A DNA stretch of 64,000 nucleotides. Origin: Notamacropus eugenii (lineage: Eukaryota > Chordata > Mammalia > Diprotodontia > Macropodidae). Each line of letters opens with the position of its first letter. Positions within the stretch are counted from its first letter, which is position 1. The position numbers and the translations under genes were made by a program. The stretch is taken from NCBI RefSeq assembly GCF_028372415.1, contig NC_092874.1, positions 119,237,244 through 119,301,243 on the forward strand, read 5' to 3'. A model generated the notes under the pieces. That model worked only from the letters and a program-made list of their open reading frames with translations, was not told where the DNA came from and did no database searches. Shown here in pieces: positions 45,345 through 55,385 of the stretch.

Positions 45345-46330
45345 ACTATCATCATCATCATCACTGTTATTACTTCCAGCTTCTGGTTGACCATGGGTGC
45401 TAGCTCAGTGTTCAGATGCTTTAGGGATGACAAAATCTCTGGTTGCTTCTATGGTGACTCAGCAGTGGAGGGAGCTTTTGGAGGGGTGACAAAAAAGCAG
45501 CCTCTCTCATGGACAACTGAGCAAGGAGATACAATGATTGAATGGATCTTTTTAAAAAGGAATGACTCTTATCCTGTGGCTCTTTTCCTTTGACTCTTCA
45601 GGTGACATCATGTAGCACTGAGACCTCTGTGAAGTAAAAGAGAGGACTGACCCTAAATGATGGGCTACCACATCATGGTGACTGCTCCCATGTGTCAGCT
45701 AGAGCAGGGAAGATTCAACTAGGTAAGCTTGAGCCTGGGCTCCTTGTGTTTATCTTCCTGAGAAAGTGAGAGAACATCAAACTTTTTATGGATGTGTCAA
45801 TATTTGGAAGTGACCTGGTGGGTTCAACAGGTTCAGAAGTACTGAGTGAAGCTGACTTGTGGCAGGGGAATTTTCTGTATTGAATGCAGCCACCAACAAG
45901 AAGGAATGTTCAGTCCCTGATCAGTAGATATGGACTTTGTGAAATGCAGCAGTCCTTACTAAGCAACCTCACAGATGAGGGTTAAGTGACAACCTCTTAT
46001 GAAAGAGGTTGATGTAATGAGGTGAGTATTTTTGATGAGTTATAACTTGTTATGTTTTGTCTTTCTCCCATTGCACACCTGTGTTTTATGTTTAGCATTT
46101 CTCTTGTATGTAGGAAATAAATACCTGTCCTATACCTGATTGATATTACCTTACATTAAGAACTTTTCTGTTCTCTCCTTTGGGGAGATCCTAGAGGTGA
46201 GCCCCAACCTAAGCGTTTTGCAGTTTTCCCTCAGGAGCATGAGGATGGAGGGATATAAGAGGTCAAAGAGTTTGAGAACAGGGAGCCTAACTCTTTTCAT
46301 TAGAGGCCAGATTCTCCCAGGACTGAATCT
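45345..46330. other. Unique intergenic stretch
   Basis: No repeat or exon identified; donor-like AACTAGGTAAGC near 45718 has no partner that I can prove. Confidence 0.35.
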
Positions 46331-46349
46331 GGTCTGGACCAAATACATG

Positions 46350-46432
46350 GGTCCAGAGTAGGAGAGAGACAGGCAAAAACAGAGAGATAAAGAGAGACAG
46401 AGAAAGAGACAACAGAGAGAGAGAGAGCTGAG
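46350..46432 (+). repeat. Purine-rich GAGA tract
   Basis: Imperfect GAGAGACA/AGAGAGAG run of about 80 bases. Confidence 0.8.
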
Positions 46433-46709
46433 AACCCCTCCCTTCAGGCCCAGCAGCAGTTTTAATTGTTGGATACTCAGCATATTTACTACCCTCCTAA
46501 AAATTGCCTTCTTTCAAGGTTCAACTCAGGCTCTACCTTCTCCACGAATATCCAATTTAGTACTCATTCAATTGTTCTTTTCTCTTGCACCATCTTTCCC
46601 TTTTGCTTTAGCTCCAAAGCCCAAAATGCTGGATAGATAGGGGCCAAGGTCAGGGTTGGCTGTAGGAAAGCCATCCCAATACCTTTATTCCAAACCTTAT
46701 CTCCTCTAA

Positions 46710-46980
46710 GCCCCAAAGTATATTCCATAGGCAGAAAACATCCAAAAACAGTAATGCTTCCCAAAGTTCATTGTCAGTGCTGTGTAATGTGATCTTCGTT
46801 GGAAGGACATTGGGGAGAAGTGCATTTTTGGACATGGTCATTGTGAGCACTTGTTTTGCTTGACGATGCACATTTGTTACAGGGTTTTGTTTTTCTTTTT
46901 TTTTCAAGGATAGACAATAAATGCTTGGTAATTGAAAAAAATTAAGGAAGGACATTGAAACTGAGAAATAAAATAGAGTT
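46710..46980. repeat. Unassigned dispersed repeat X, copy 2, interrupted
   Basis: Matches copy 1 (40690-40860) on both sides of the 133-bp insertion at 46813-46945: left AGTAATGCTTCCCAAAGTTC and GTAATGTGATCTTCGTTGGA, right GACATTGAAACTGAGAAATA. Confidence 0.5.
46813..46945 (+). mobile_element. Short retroposon with perfect 12-bp target duplication
   Basis: Flanked by GGAAGGACATTG at 46801-46812 and again at 46946-46957. It ends in an A-rich tail (TAATTGAAAAAAATTAA) and has a T-rich middle (GGGTTTTGTTTTTC), like the 3' end of a marsupial LINE. Without the insert the flanks read as continuous repeat X. The perfect duplication suggests it is much younger than its host. Most likely a 5'-truncated LINE end. 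Confidence 0.85.
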
Positions 46981-47074
46981 AGCTTTATAAAAGGGTATAC
47001 AAAAGGAAGTATTGAAGTGAGACCTCATCACCTTGGATGCACTGTGAAAATATATCCCCTCCTATAGCTGTGAA

Positions 47075-47121
47075 GAGTTTTTAGTAACAGAGGAGTTTAT
47101 ATTTGATTCTAAAGGTAATAG
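47075..47121 (-). mobile_element. L2 fragment, left part of a split copy
   Basis: AGAGGAGTTTATATTTGATT then CTAAAGGTAATAG is reversed L2; it continues at 47357. Confidence 0.65.
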
Positions 47122-47356
47122 TTTGGCAAATTATTATGCTGCCAGATTTCAAATTATATCATAAAACAATAATTATTAAAGCTGTCTGGTAATGGAAGAG
47201 ATTAGATAATGATGAACTAGAACAATACATGTTAGTATGATTTACAATAAACCCATTATCAAATAATAATGGCAATCCACATCAATATCTTTGCCAAGAA
47301 AACCCCATGAGGTCATGAAGAGTTGCACACAACTGAAATGACTGAACAATGAAGAA
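47122..47356 (+). mobile_element. L1 fragment joined to a Mar-1 SINE 3' end
   Basis: L1 ORF2 words (CTGCCAGATTTCAAATTATA, AATTATTAAAGCTGTCTGGT) run to about 47258 and pass directly into a SINE 3' end (AATATCTTTGCCAAGAAAAC, CACAACTGAAATGACTGAAC). The block is flanked by GTAATAG on both sides (47115-47121 and 47357-47363), within an otherwise continuous L2. Confidence 0.6.
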
Positions 47357-47435
47357 GTAATAGGGAGCCCTTGGACTTTATTGAGTAGGGGAGTAACATG
47401 GTCAGACTGGTGCTCCAGGAAAATTGTAGCCAAGA
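47357..47435 (-). mobile_element. L2 fragment, right part of the split copy
   Basis: GTAATAGGGAGCCCTTGGAC, ATTGAGTAGGGGAGTAACAT and GGTCAGACTGGTGCTCCAGG. Confidence 0.75.
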
Positions 47436-47494
47436 GCTGCTGCTGCTGCTGATGATGATAAAGAGGGCAAAGCCACTGAAAGATATATGTTGTT

Positions 47495-48715
47495 AAAGGG
47501 GATACCACAAGCAAATGAAGAGATCATGGAACAGTTTAATCTGTCAGGTTTATGGATAAGGGAAAATTTAGGACCAAAGAAGATATAGAGAGGATTACAA
47601 AATGTAAAATAGATAATTTTGATTATATAAAATGAAAAAGTTTTTGCACAAACAAAACAATGCAACCAAAAGTATAAGAAAAGCAGAAAAATGAGAAAAA
47701 AATTTTTACAACAAGTATCTTGGATAAAGGCCTCATTTCTCAAATATATAGAGAACTGAGTCAAATTTATAAAAATACAAATCATTTCCCAATTGATAAA
47801 TGGTCAAAGGACACGAACAGGTAGTTTTCAGACAAAGAAATCAAAACTATCTATAGTCATATGAAAAAATGCTCTACTTCACTATGAAATAGAGAAATGC
47901 AAATTAAAACAACTCTGAGGTACCACCTCACACCTATCACAGTGACTAATATGACAAAAAAGGAAAATATTGGCTGTTGGAGGTGATGTGGGAAGACTGG
48001 GACACTAATGCACTGTTGGTGGAGTTGTGAACTGATCCAACCATTCCAGAGAGCAATTTAGGAGCTATTCCAAAGGGCCACAAAACTGTGCCTAGCCTTG
48101 GATCTAGCAATACTATTGCTAGGTCTATATCCCAAAGACATCCAAAAAAAAGGAAAAGGACCTATTTGTACAAAAATATTTATAGTAGCTCTTTTTGTGG
48201 TGGCTAAGAATTGGAATTCAAAGGGATGCCCATCAACTGAGGAATGGCTAAACAAGCTGTGGTATATGATTGTAGCAGAATATAATTTGTGCTATAAGAA
48301 ATGACAAGCAGGATGATTTCTGGAAGCCTGGAAAGACCAATGCACAGGGAAGTGAACGGAATTAGGAGAAGGTTATACACAGTATCTGCAATATTGTTCG
48401 GCAAAGAATTGTAAATGACTTAGCTATTCTCAGCAATGGAATGATCCAAGACAATCCCAAAGGACTAATGATGAAGCATACTATCCGCCTCCAGAGAAAG
48501 AACTGATATTGATTGAATATAGACTGAAGCATGCTATTTTCACATTCTTTCATTTTTTCTTTTATTGGAGTCTTCTTGTACAAAATGACTAAATGGAAAT
48601 GTTTCACATATGCACATGTATAACCTATATCTGATTGCTTACCATCTTAGGGGGGGAGAAATGGAGAGACAGAATTTGGAACTCAAAACTTGAAATAAAA
48701 TTCTTTGAAAATTGG
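47495..48715 (+). mobile_element. L1 3' end (ORF2 tail and complete 3' UTR)
   Basis: GGGGATACCACAAGCAAATG begins the ORF2 C-terminal part; TTGATAAATGGTCAAAGGAC, TAATGCACTGTTGGTGGAGT, CATCAACTGAGGAATGGCTA and GAACTCAAAACTTGAAATAA follow. This is the best preserved L1 segment in the window, in sense orientation, 5'-truncated. A short CTG/ATG trinucleotide patch (about 47440-47460) precedes it. Confidence 0.95.
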
Positions 48716-49385
48716 AGGGGAAAATCTTAGGAGGCTAATGGATCAGGAAAATTAAGTCTAGACTGAAATTTTATCTATTTTGTTCCTATCTTATTCCAAT
48801 TTAAAATGAATTTTAACACTGAAAATTATTTCATGTGTTCCTTTTACTTGAATTTGAAGTGAATTAAATCTGGGATCCCAATCCTAAAAGAAAGAAAAAA
48901 GAAAGATATATATGTTGCTCTGTATCATCCAATGCTATTGCATTCAGGAGCAAAGAGTATGATTCTACAGATGTCACTGTAGAAAATGCTACCACCACCC
49001 CAAAATTGCATGATGAACTATCATCTGTCTCATGCCTACTACTCTCCTGAGCAGTGCATTCTTCCTCATTATAGACAACAATCTCGACATCCCTGAACCT
49101 CTGCTACAAATTTCTTTTTTGCTTCCTAACTCCCCGGATTTGGCTGCATAAGGCCCCATGATCTCTGGCTTTACTTGGCAGGGCTTTCCGTTTACTCTCT
49201 TCTATTAAGACTTTGGACCCCACCCTCTTTCCTGGGAGAATTCCTTCCCTTGGGCTCAGTCACTAACTGGCTAATCTTTTCCCTGGGGCCCTAGTGTTCA
49301 ACATGTAGCCTAAGCTAATAAGAAAAGGAAAGGAAGAAAAAGAGAAGAAGAGGGGAAAATAAAACAAGTAATGATAGAGCACATT
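48716..49385. other. Unique intergenic stretch
   Basis: Nothing assignable; A/G-rich at about 49318-49375. Confidence 0.4.
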
Positions 49386-49387
49386 TA

Positions 49388-49985
49388 AAATCCCTCTAAT
49401 CGGTCTCTCTGCCTGAATTTTCTCTTTTGTCCGTCCTTCACCTAAGTGCCAAAAACATCTTCCTCAAGCACAATATCTGACTATGTCACTCCTCTGTTCA
49501 GCAGTTTTCATTGGCTCCCTATTTCCTCTAGGATAAAATAAAAAGTCCTTAACCTGGCTCTGGAAGTCTTCCACAATCTGATACCAAGCCACCGTTAGAG
49601 CCTCATTTCACATCAGCTTTACAAACGATCTCCTAGCCAAACTAGATGATCAGCTTTTCGGTGAACTTCACAAACTGTGGCCCTTCTTTCCCCCACTCTT
49701 GGAATTCATTTTTCCTCAACTCCACCTTCTTCCTCCAAAGTTTGGTTTAGAAAGCACCTCTGGCATGAAGGTTTCTGTAGTGATGCCTATAGCTGAAGGC
49801 ATTCTTGCCCTCTCCAACCTGTATACCCCAATTACTCTCCACCTGATATGCTTACCTGAGTCCACCTGACATGACAATATCCCACTCCCAAGAGGGACTC
49901 TTTCCTTTTTAAGTCTTCAATTCTTTGTCACCTAGAACAGTGCCTTGCACATAGTAGATGCTTACTCAATGTTTGTTAAATTAAT
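49388..49985 (+). mobile_element. L2 3' end, 0.6 kb
   Basis: TGACTATGTCACTCCTCTGT, CATTGGCTCCCTATTTCCTC then TAGGATAAAATAAAAAGTCC, and the end AGTGCCTTGCACATAGTAGA with TGCTTACTCAATGTTTG. Confidence 0.9.
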
Positions 49986-49989
49986 GGAT

Positions 49990-50145
49990 TAATAATATGG
50001 TAAACCACTTTCCTCCTAACAATGCTGTGAGGTAGCAGAACAAATATTATTATTCCTAGTTTAAAAATGAGGAAACTGACTTGCACATGATTAAAAGGAC
50101 AGTAAATAGAAAGGGTTAGACTTGAATACTGTTCTGGTTTCCCAT
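49990..50145 (-). mobile_element. MIR-like CORE-SINE, eroded
   Basis: CACTTTCCTCCTAACAATGC, AAAAATGAGGAAACTGACTT. Confidence 0.65.
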
Positions 50146-50274
50146 CCAGGAAGCTAAGAATGAAGAGGAAGATCTACAAAAAAGAGGAAATGAGAGAGAA
50201 GAGAAACGAAATGCCAAGAAGAAAGATTAAAAAGAGAAAGAGAAGATAAAAGATTGGTTATACTTCCGTCCTAC

Positions 50275-50520
50275 TTATGGTTGCTCAGGCATTTCAGTTG
50301 TATCTGACTCCTTGTGATCCCTTTTGGGGTTTTCTTTAAAAAAAATACTGGAGTGGCTTGCCACTTCCTTTTCCTGCTCATTTTGCAAATGAGGAAACTG
50401 AGTCAAGCAGGGTTAAGTGACTTGCCCAGGGTCATACAGATAGTAAGTGTCTTAGATCAGATTTGAACTGAGGTCTTCCTGACTCCAGGCCTGGTACGCT
50501 CTCTACTTCACCACCTAGCT
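50275..50520 (-). mobile_element. Mar-1-like CORE-SINE, full length
   Basis: TTTCAGTTGTATCTGACTCC opens and CTTCACCACCTAGCTTTCTT closes; an A run (AAAAAAAATACTGG) interrupts the RTE-type part. Confidence 0.9.
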
Positions 50521-50737
50521 TTCTTGCCTTGCTTAATATTCTTAAAATAAAAAAAGGTTAAAAGGGCAGAAAAATCCATTTGAATGTCTATATGTTACCA
50601 ATACAAACCAGAAAAAAATTATATATTGAGAAATACTATTTAAACTAAGTAGCTGGGAATTAACCTGAGGGGCACATAAGAGTTAAAGACAAATATAAAA
50701 ATTAAGGAAAAAACCTAATAACTGAAGAGATAGGGTA

Positions 50738-50905
50738 TTGATAGGCTCATAGACTTAGAGCTGAAAAGAATCTTATAAATCATCTAGTCCAATTCTTTTA
50801 TTTTATACATAAGGAAACTGAGGTCAGAGAAGTAAGAAAGTGACACAGCCAGGAATTCAAATCCTAGTCTTTTGACTCTAAATCTAGTCCTGCTTCCATA
50901 CACCT
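50738..50905 (-). mobile_element. MIR-like CORE-SINE inside L1
   Basis: GGCTCATAGACTTAGAGCTG, ACATAAGGAAACTGAGGTCA and the reversed head near 50885. Confidence 0.8.
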
Positions 50906-50956
50906 TTTAATGCTACTGCAATTTACTGCTATGCAAATCAAAATACCCTGAGAGGC

Positions 50957-51185
50957 AGCCTGGAGCAGTGGTTAGAAAAGTGGCCTCAAAATCAGAAAGA
51001 CATACCTGGGTTCAAGTCTTGACTCTGATGCATAATGGTTTGTGACCCTAGACAAGTCACTTAATCCCTCAGTGCCCCAGGCAGCTCTAGAAGTCTAGAA
51101 ATTGCAGAGAAGGTGCCAATCAAAGTTACTAGAGAGAGTTACCTAGAGCAATGAAATCACAGGTTTAGTCTAAATCCCTATCACT
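50957..51185 (+). mobile_element. CORE-SINE of a third subtype inside L1
   Basis: Head AGGCAGCCTGGAGCAGTGGT and B box GGGTTCAAGTCTTGACTC lead into a different 3' part: GTGCCCCAGGCAGCTCTAGA, ATTGCAGAGAAGGTGCCAAT and AATGAAATCACAGGTTTAGT. That tail is neither MIR nor Mar-1. Confidence 0.75.
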
Positions 51186-51620
51186 AATGATCAATATACC
51201 AACAGGATACTTCATAGAACGAGATAAATTAATTTTTAAAAGTGGAAGCACAAAAGGTAAAAAAATATTAGGGGAAAATATGGAAAAGAAAAAAGCCGGA
51301 GGGACTTGTACTGCCAGAACTCAAATTATACTATAAAAATAATTATTAAAGTTGTCTAGTAATAGAAAAGATTAGATAACAATGAACTAGAATGATAGAT
51401 ATATAAGCCCATTTTCAAAAATATTATGGAAAGTATTTGTTATTTAAAGAAAAAACTGTTGGTTAAAAGCTAGTCAAAAGTTTGGTAAAAAAAAAAAAAT
51501 ATGAGTAGACTAGCATCTCACAACATGCAACACAATAAATTCCAAATGGATCAAGGATTTATGTGAATGAAAAGCATACCATTTTTAAAAACCTAGGACA
51601 TAATGGCAATCAATGAAACA

Positions 51621-52575
51621 AACAAAAAAAAATTACCCCTTAGTCCTATACATTCCTCCTTCCACTTCTGCTGAGGGGTTGAGAGGAAAGGGGAGCAGGG
51701 AATGCTAAGAATCTGTGTTTAAATAATCAACAAACTTTAATTGATTGTTGGTACACTACATGTGAGATGTTTATCTAAGGATCTCTTCGTGGACACATTT
51801 CTGGAGGAACTGAATCATACTAATCTTGACGTTCTTGATATATTATATGACCAGTAGCTCTCAGAGTGAAATCTTTCAGGTGATCTATGAGGTCAAAACT
51901 ATTTTCACATTACTATGGAGACATTTTAATTTCTAAATTAGTAAGTATCAATAGTTGTGACCCACATAAACACTCTTCTGGGGGTCCTCAATAATTTTTA
52001 AAAGCATAAAGAAGTCCTGAGATTAGTCTATACTATACCAATTCAAGGAACACTAATAATAAGGTGGAAGGTACATGTATAGTTGCTGGATATATAAATC
52101 AATACAGAAGATGGGATGGATGGATAGGTTGGATAGAGTTGGCAGGGGGAGTTCAGTATATCAGCAAGAGTAGAGCTAGGAACTAGACTGTAGAGCTTAT
52201 AAGACTTGCTTGTTCAAGTGCGTCTAGATTTGTTCTGGTTCTTAAAACTCTGCTCTTGCTTTTTGAGAGTGTTTAGAAATCCCAAGTTGAATCCTGAATA
52301 CCATAGAACATAGTTTGGAAAATAAAGTACTAGACTGACTTAAGCAGGTAGTTTGGGTGCTGGTACAGGAATTCAGGACAAAGGTTCCATCCACCCTCTC
52401 CAGTCTTACTAAGTGAAGGTTCAGGGTAATCTAATTGGGTCTAAAATTAATGTCTCTATTTTGGGATCATGAAAAGTAGCATCATATGGGGCTTTATGGG
52501 CTGTAGTTTTGAAAAGGTGATGACCCAAAGTGTGCTTTGAATCTAGGCTTAGCTTTCAGTAATACAGGCTACAAC
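51621..52575. other. Unique intergenic stretch
   Basis: No gene or confident repeat. Confidence 0.4.
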
Positions 52576-52807
52576 CAGGGGTGTGCTGGAGCCAGCTCTA
52601 ACCAGTTAGTGAGAGCTAATTGCTAAATTTTCAGTGTGAATATTTACACCTCAGAAATCAGCAATTGTTACAAATCAGGGCTTGATTTATTGTTTATAAT
52701 CTAGACTTAAGAAAGCTTAATAATTCAATCAAACTTAAAAGTATGTGTATACATTCCCCACCCCACCCCCAGCTCCAATTATTAACCACTTATCAGCTGC
52801 ATCCCTA
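52576..52807 (+). mobile_element. hAT-like MITE, family A copy 3
   Basis: Starts CAGGGGTGTGCTGGAGCC, the best 5' end of the family; TCTAGACTTAAGAAAGCTTA in the middle; ends TTAACCACTTATCAGCTGCA then TCCCTA. Flanks GCTACAAC (52568-52575) and ACTACTTT (52808-52815) share four of the first five bases, with a transition at the first. A C-rich patch (CCCCACCCCACCCCC) is inserted near the right end. Confidence 0.75.
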
Positions 52808-54424
52808 ACTACTTTATCTGAGGGTACTTAAACCACATATAAATCCTATTTCTATGTCTAGACAATCCTTAGTGAGTATTATTTGCCAAAATATACACTT
52901 GATCAAAGCATATAGTGGTGACAGAATATGAAATGAATATTTTTACCAGCTTACCCTCACTAATGACTGTCAGGACACAGAAGCTTAACCAAAGGATGAT
53001 TTCCCAACCCTCCTCACCCCCACCCACTCCCCATTCCCAAAAGACCATGAAACAAAGAAAAATTTTCACTCTCTTATCCCAGTGCTGGACTGGATCTAGC
53101 CCCTATAAAACAGGATTATATCTGAGATTATAAAATATCCTCTTCTGCTTCTTCTGAGTTCCAAAATGGATTTGAACTCTCAATTGCCCTGCCTGACCTG
53201 GGATAAAGCCTAATCCCCTGCTCTATTGTCTCCAATATTTAGGGTGGGAAGAGATAATGAAGAAAGCCCAGGGGATCTGCTGCTTGATGTTACAAGTTAT
53301 GTCTTGCAAAAACCAGATACTGATGCTTCAAAATGCAAAGATGAAATTCTCTGACAAAACAGAATTGCACTCTCTGGAAAGCCAGCTTTTCCTGAAAGCA
53401 CAATGCCAATAGCGTGCAGCATCGTTGGTGCTCAGTGATCAGAGTTGTGGGAGTGGAAGCAAGGAGCTGCTAAAAATTAGCCAGAAAGAAAGTACGAGAG
53501 AGGAGAAACAGAAACAAAAACTCGAGCCCCATAAGTCGTACAGAGAAACACTCCTGCATCTGGTTCAGCCTCATCTTCTTCTACATCTTCCCTTGGGGTT
53601 TGTTTGGACTGCTTTGTCACGCTGTTCTGAGCATGCACAGACTCATGGCTCCACTGGGGGCCTAAGCAGAGAGTATGAAAAGAGGGTAATACACAGTCCA
53701 GTAGACTGTATAGAGGTTAATACTTGTGATTTCCCTTTTGCAAAGTAAAGCAGTGCACTAGCAAGCCAGGCACTGGGGTTGTGTCTCCTCTGATTCTTAC
53801 TTCAATGTCAGTCCTATTTTCTTCTTTCTCTGGTCAAAAAGTTTGCTTAGCAATTCAGAGAGGAAGAAGGGATGGTCCACTGAGGCACAAATTGAGTGGC
53901 ATATGCACTAAATTCTGGTATTATAAATGGCCTCCTTGATCAAAGATATCTGACATAACTCACAAAACATTATGTTTCTAGAAGTGTTTCTTATTTGTCT
54001 ACATTAAACAATTTAAATCACTTGTGACCTTTTTGGGGCTGCCTAATCAGGAAACTTTTGCAGTTTCCTTCCTGGATGTTGAAATCTTAATTAGAAATCT
54101 TTAGTCAGCTCCTTCTGGTGGGCTTTTTGATTGATAAGGTAGCTTAAGGCATTTTCTTTCACTGAAGCAGTCTGTTTGGGCCACCCCTTTCTTCTCTCCT
54201 CCCCTCCCCCATCCATGTGATTCACCTCCTCTCTTCTCCTCATCACTATTCTCCCTTCCTTTCTATAGGGTTATTGGTCTATATGGACAGGTAGTGAAAT
54301 TTGGCAATTAAGTTGGAAGTAGTCTAGGGGCTCCTGTGCTAGGATAAAAAAATGTTCATATTTGCCCAAGCTGTAGTCTTACATAACAGCTCCCAGCAGA
54401 ATCTCCCTAGTGTATTCCAAAGTG
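52808..54424. other. Long unique stretch with candidate regulatory core
   Basis: No transposon that I can name across 1.6 kb. The part 53880-54170 carries a TCF/LEF-type word CCTTGATCAAAGATATC (about 53934) and ATTAGAAATCTTTAGTCAGC. Frames of 72 and 107 codons here (52915-53133, 53425-53748) show no domain. Confidence 0.35.
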
Positions 54425-54682
54425 GAGAGGGAGGGAGGGAGAGACGGAGGGGAGGAGAGAGAGACAGAGACAGAGACAGACAGAAACAGAGAGAGAGACA
54501 GAGAGAGAGAGAGGAGAAAGAGGGAGAAGAGATAGAAGAGAGAGAAAGAGAGGAAAGAGAAGATAGGAGAGAAAGGAGAGGAAAGAAAGAGAGAGAGAAG
54601 AGAGAGGAGAGGGGGAGAGACAGAGACAAAGAGAAACAGAGAAAGAGAGAGAGAGAGAGACAGAGAGAGACAGAGAGAATAT
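54425..54682 (+). repeat. Long purine GAGA tract
   Basis: About 255 bases almost entirely A and G, with C in GACA units only. The 161-codon plus-strand and 126-codon minus-strand frames are pure low complexity and not genes. Confidence 0.95.
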
Positions 54683-55020
54683 TGCTGGTACTCAGCAGGT
54701 ACCAGTCAGGATCCATCACCAGACCACATACTCAGTGCTCTGGGATGGGGCAGTTCACTCTCTTGTGTGCCTCAGTTACGTACCCTTGGTATATTGTGAT
54801 AAATGGAAAGGAAGATGTTTATATCAGTCACAGCTGATGGCTCCCAGCACATTAGGTGGATCCCCTATGGTAAATTTATGGAATATCGCAGATAAGAATC
54901 ACAAAGCATGCATCAGTTGCAATCTGCCTTGTTGGAGGAAATGTCCAAGATGAATAAGATCACAGATCCATCTGACTATGTGAGTATGATATTATGGATG
55001 ACATCACTGACCCCTCTTCA
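54683..55020. other. Unique intergenic stretch
   Basis: Nothing assignable. Confidence 0.4.
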
Positions 55021-55024
55021 CTGA

Positions 55025-55385
55025 CCCCATTTCTATAGCACTTTAAGGTTAATTAAGGGTTTTCCTCACAAAAACCCTATGAGTTCAGTAGTGCAAATTT
55101 TACAGATAATGGAATTGAGACTCAGAGAGGTTAAGAAACTCAAGGTCATGTAAATATCACATAAGTGGCAAAACCAGGTTTCAAACCCAGGTTTGTAGTT
55201 AAGTGAATTGAGACCTGGTAGGAACTTTGTAGTCTAAATCCCTTCATTTTACAGATAGGGAAACTGAGTCCTAGAAGATCAACTGACTTTGTCCAAGGTC
55301 ACCTGAATTTTGTATAGCAGGGTTAAAATTGCAATCAAGGTCTTGTGGCTTCAGATCCTTTTTTCTTTCCATTCTACTTGCTGTC
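55025..55385 (-). mobile_element. Two adjacent MIR-like CORE-SINE copies
   Basis: First GGTTTTCCTCACAAAAACCC to GTTTCAAACCCAGG (55025-55197), second CCCTTCATTTTACAGATAGG to GTGGCTTCAGATCC (55200-55385), same orientation. Confidence 0.8.

Larger units (their letters stand above)
50550..51620 (+). mobile_element. L1 ORF2 fragment, split by two SINEs
   Basis: ORF2 pieces at about 50550-50735, 50906-50955 and 51190-51620 follow the L1 order: GGGAATTAACCTGAGGGGCA, TATGCAAATCAAAATACC, ACTTCATAGAACGAGATAAA, CTGCCAGAACTCAAATTATA and AACACAATAAATTCCAAATG. The 3' UTR is missing. Confidence 0.8.

Noticed and set aside
54352-54837. 161-codon Arg/Glu-rich frame and its 126-codon minus-strand partner
   Set aside because: Direct translation of a GAGA/GACA purine tract.
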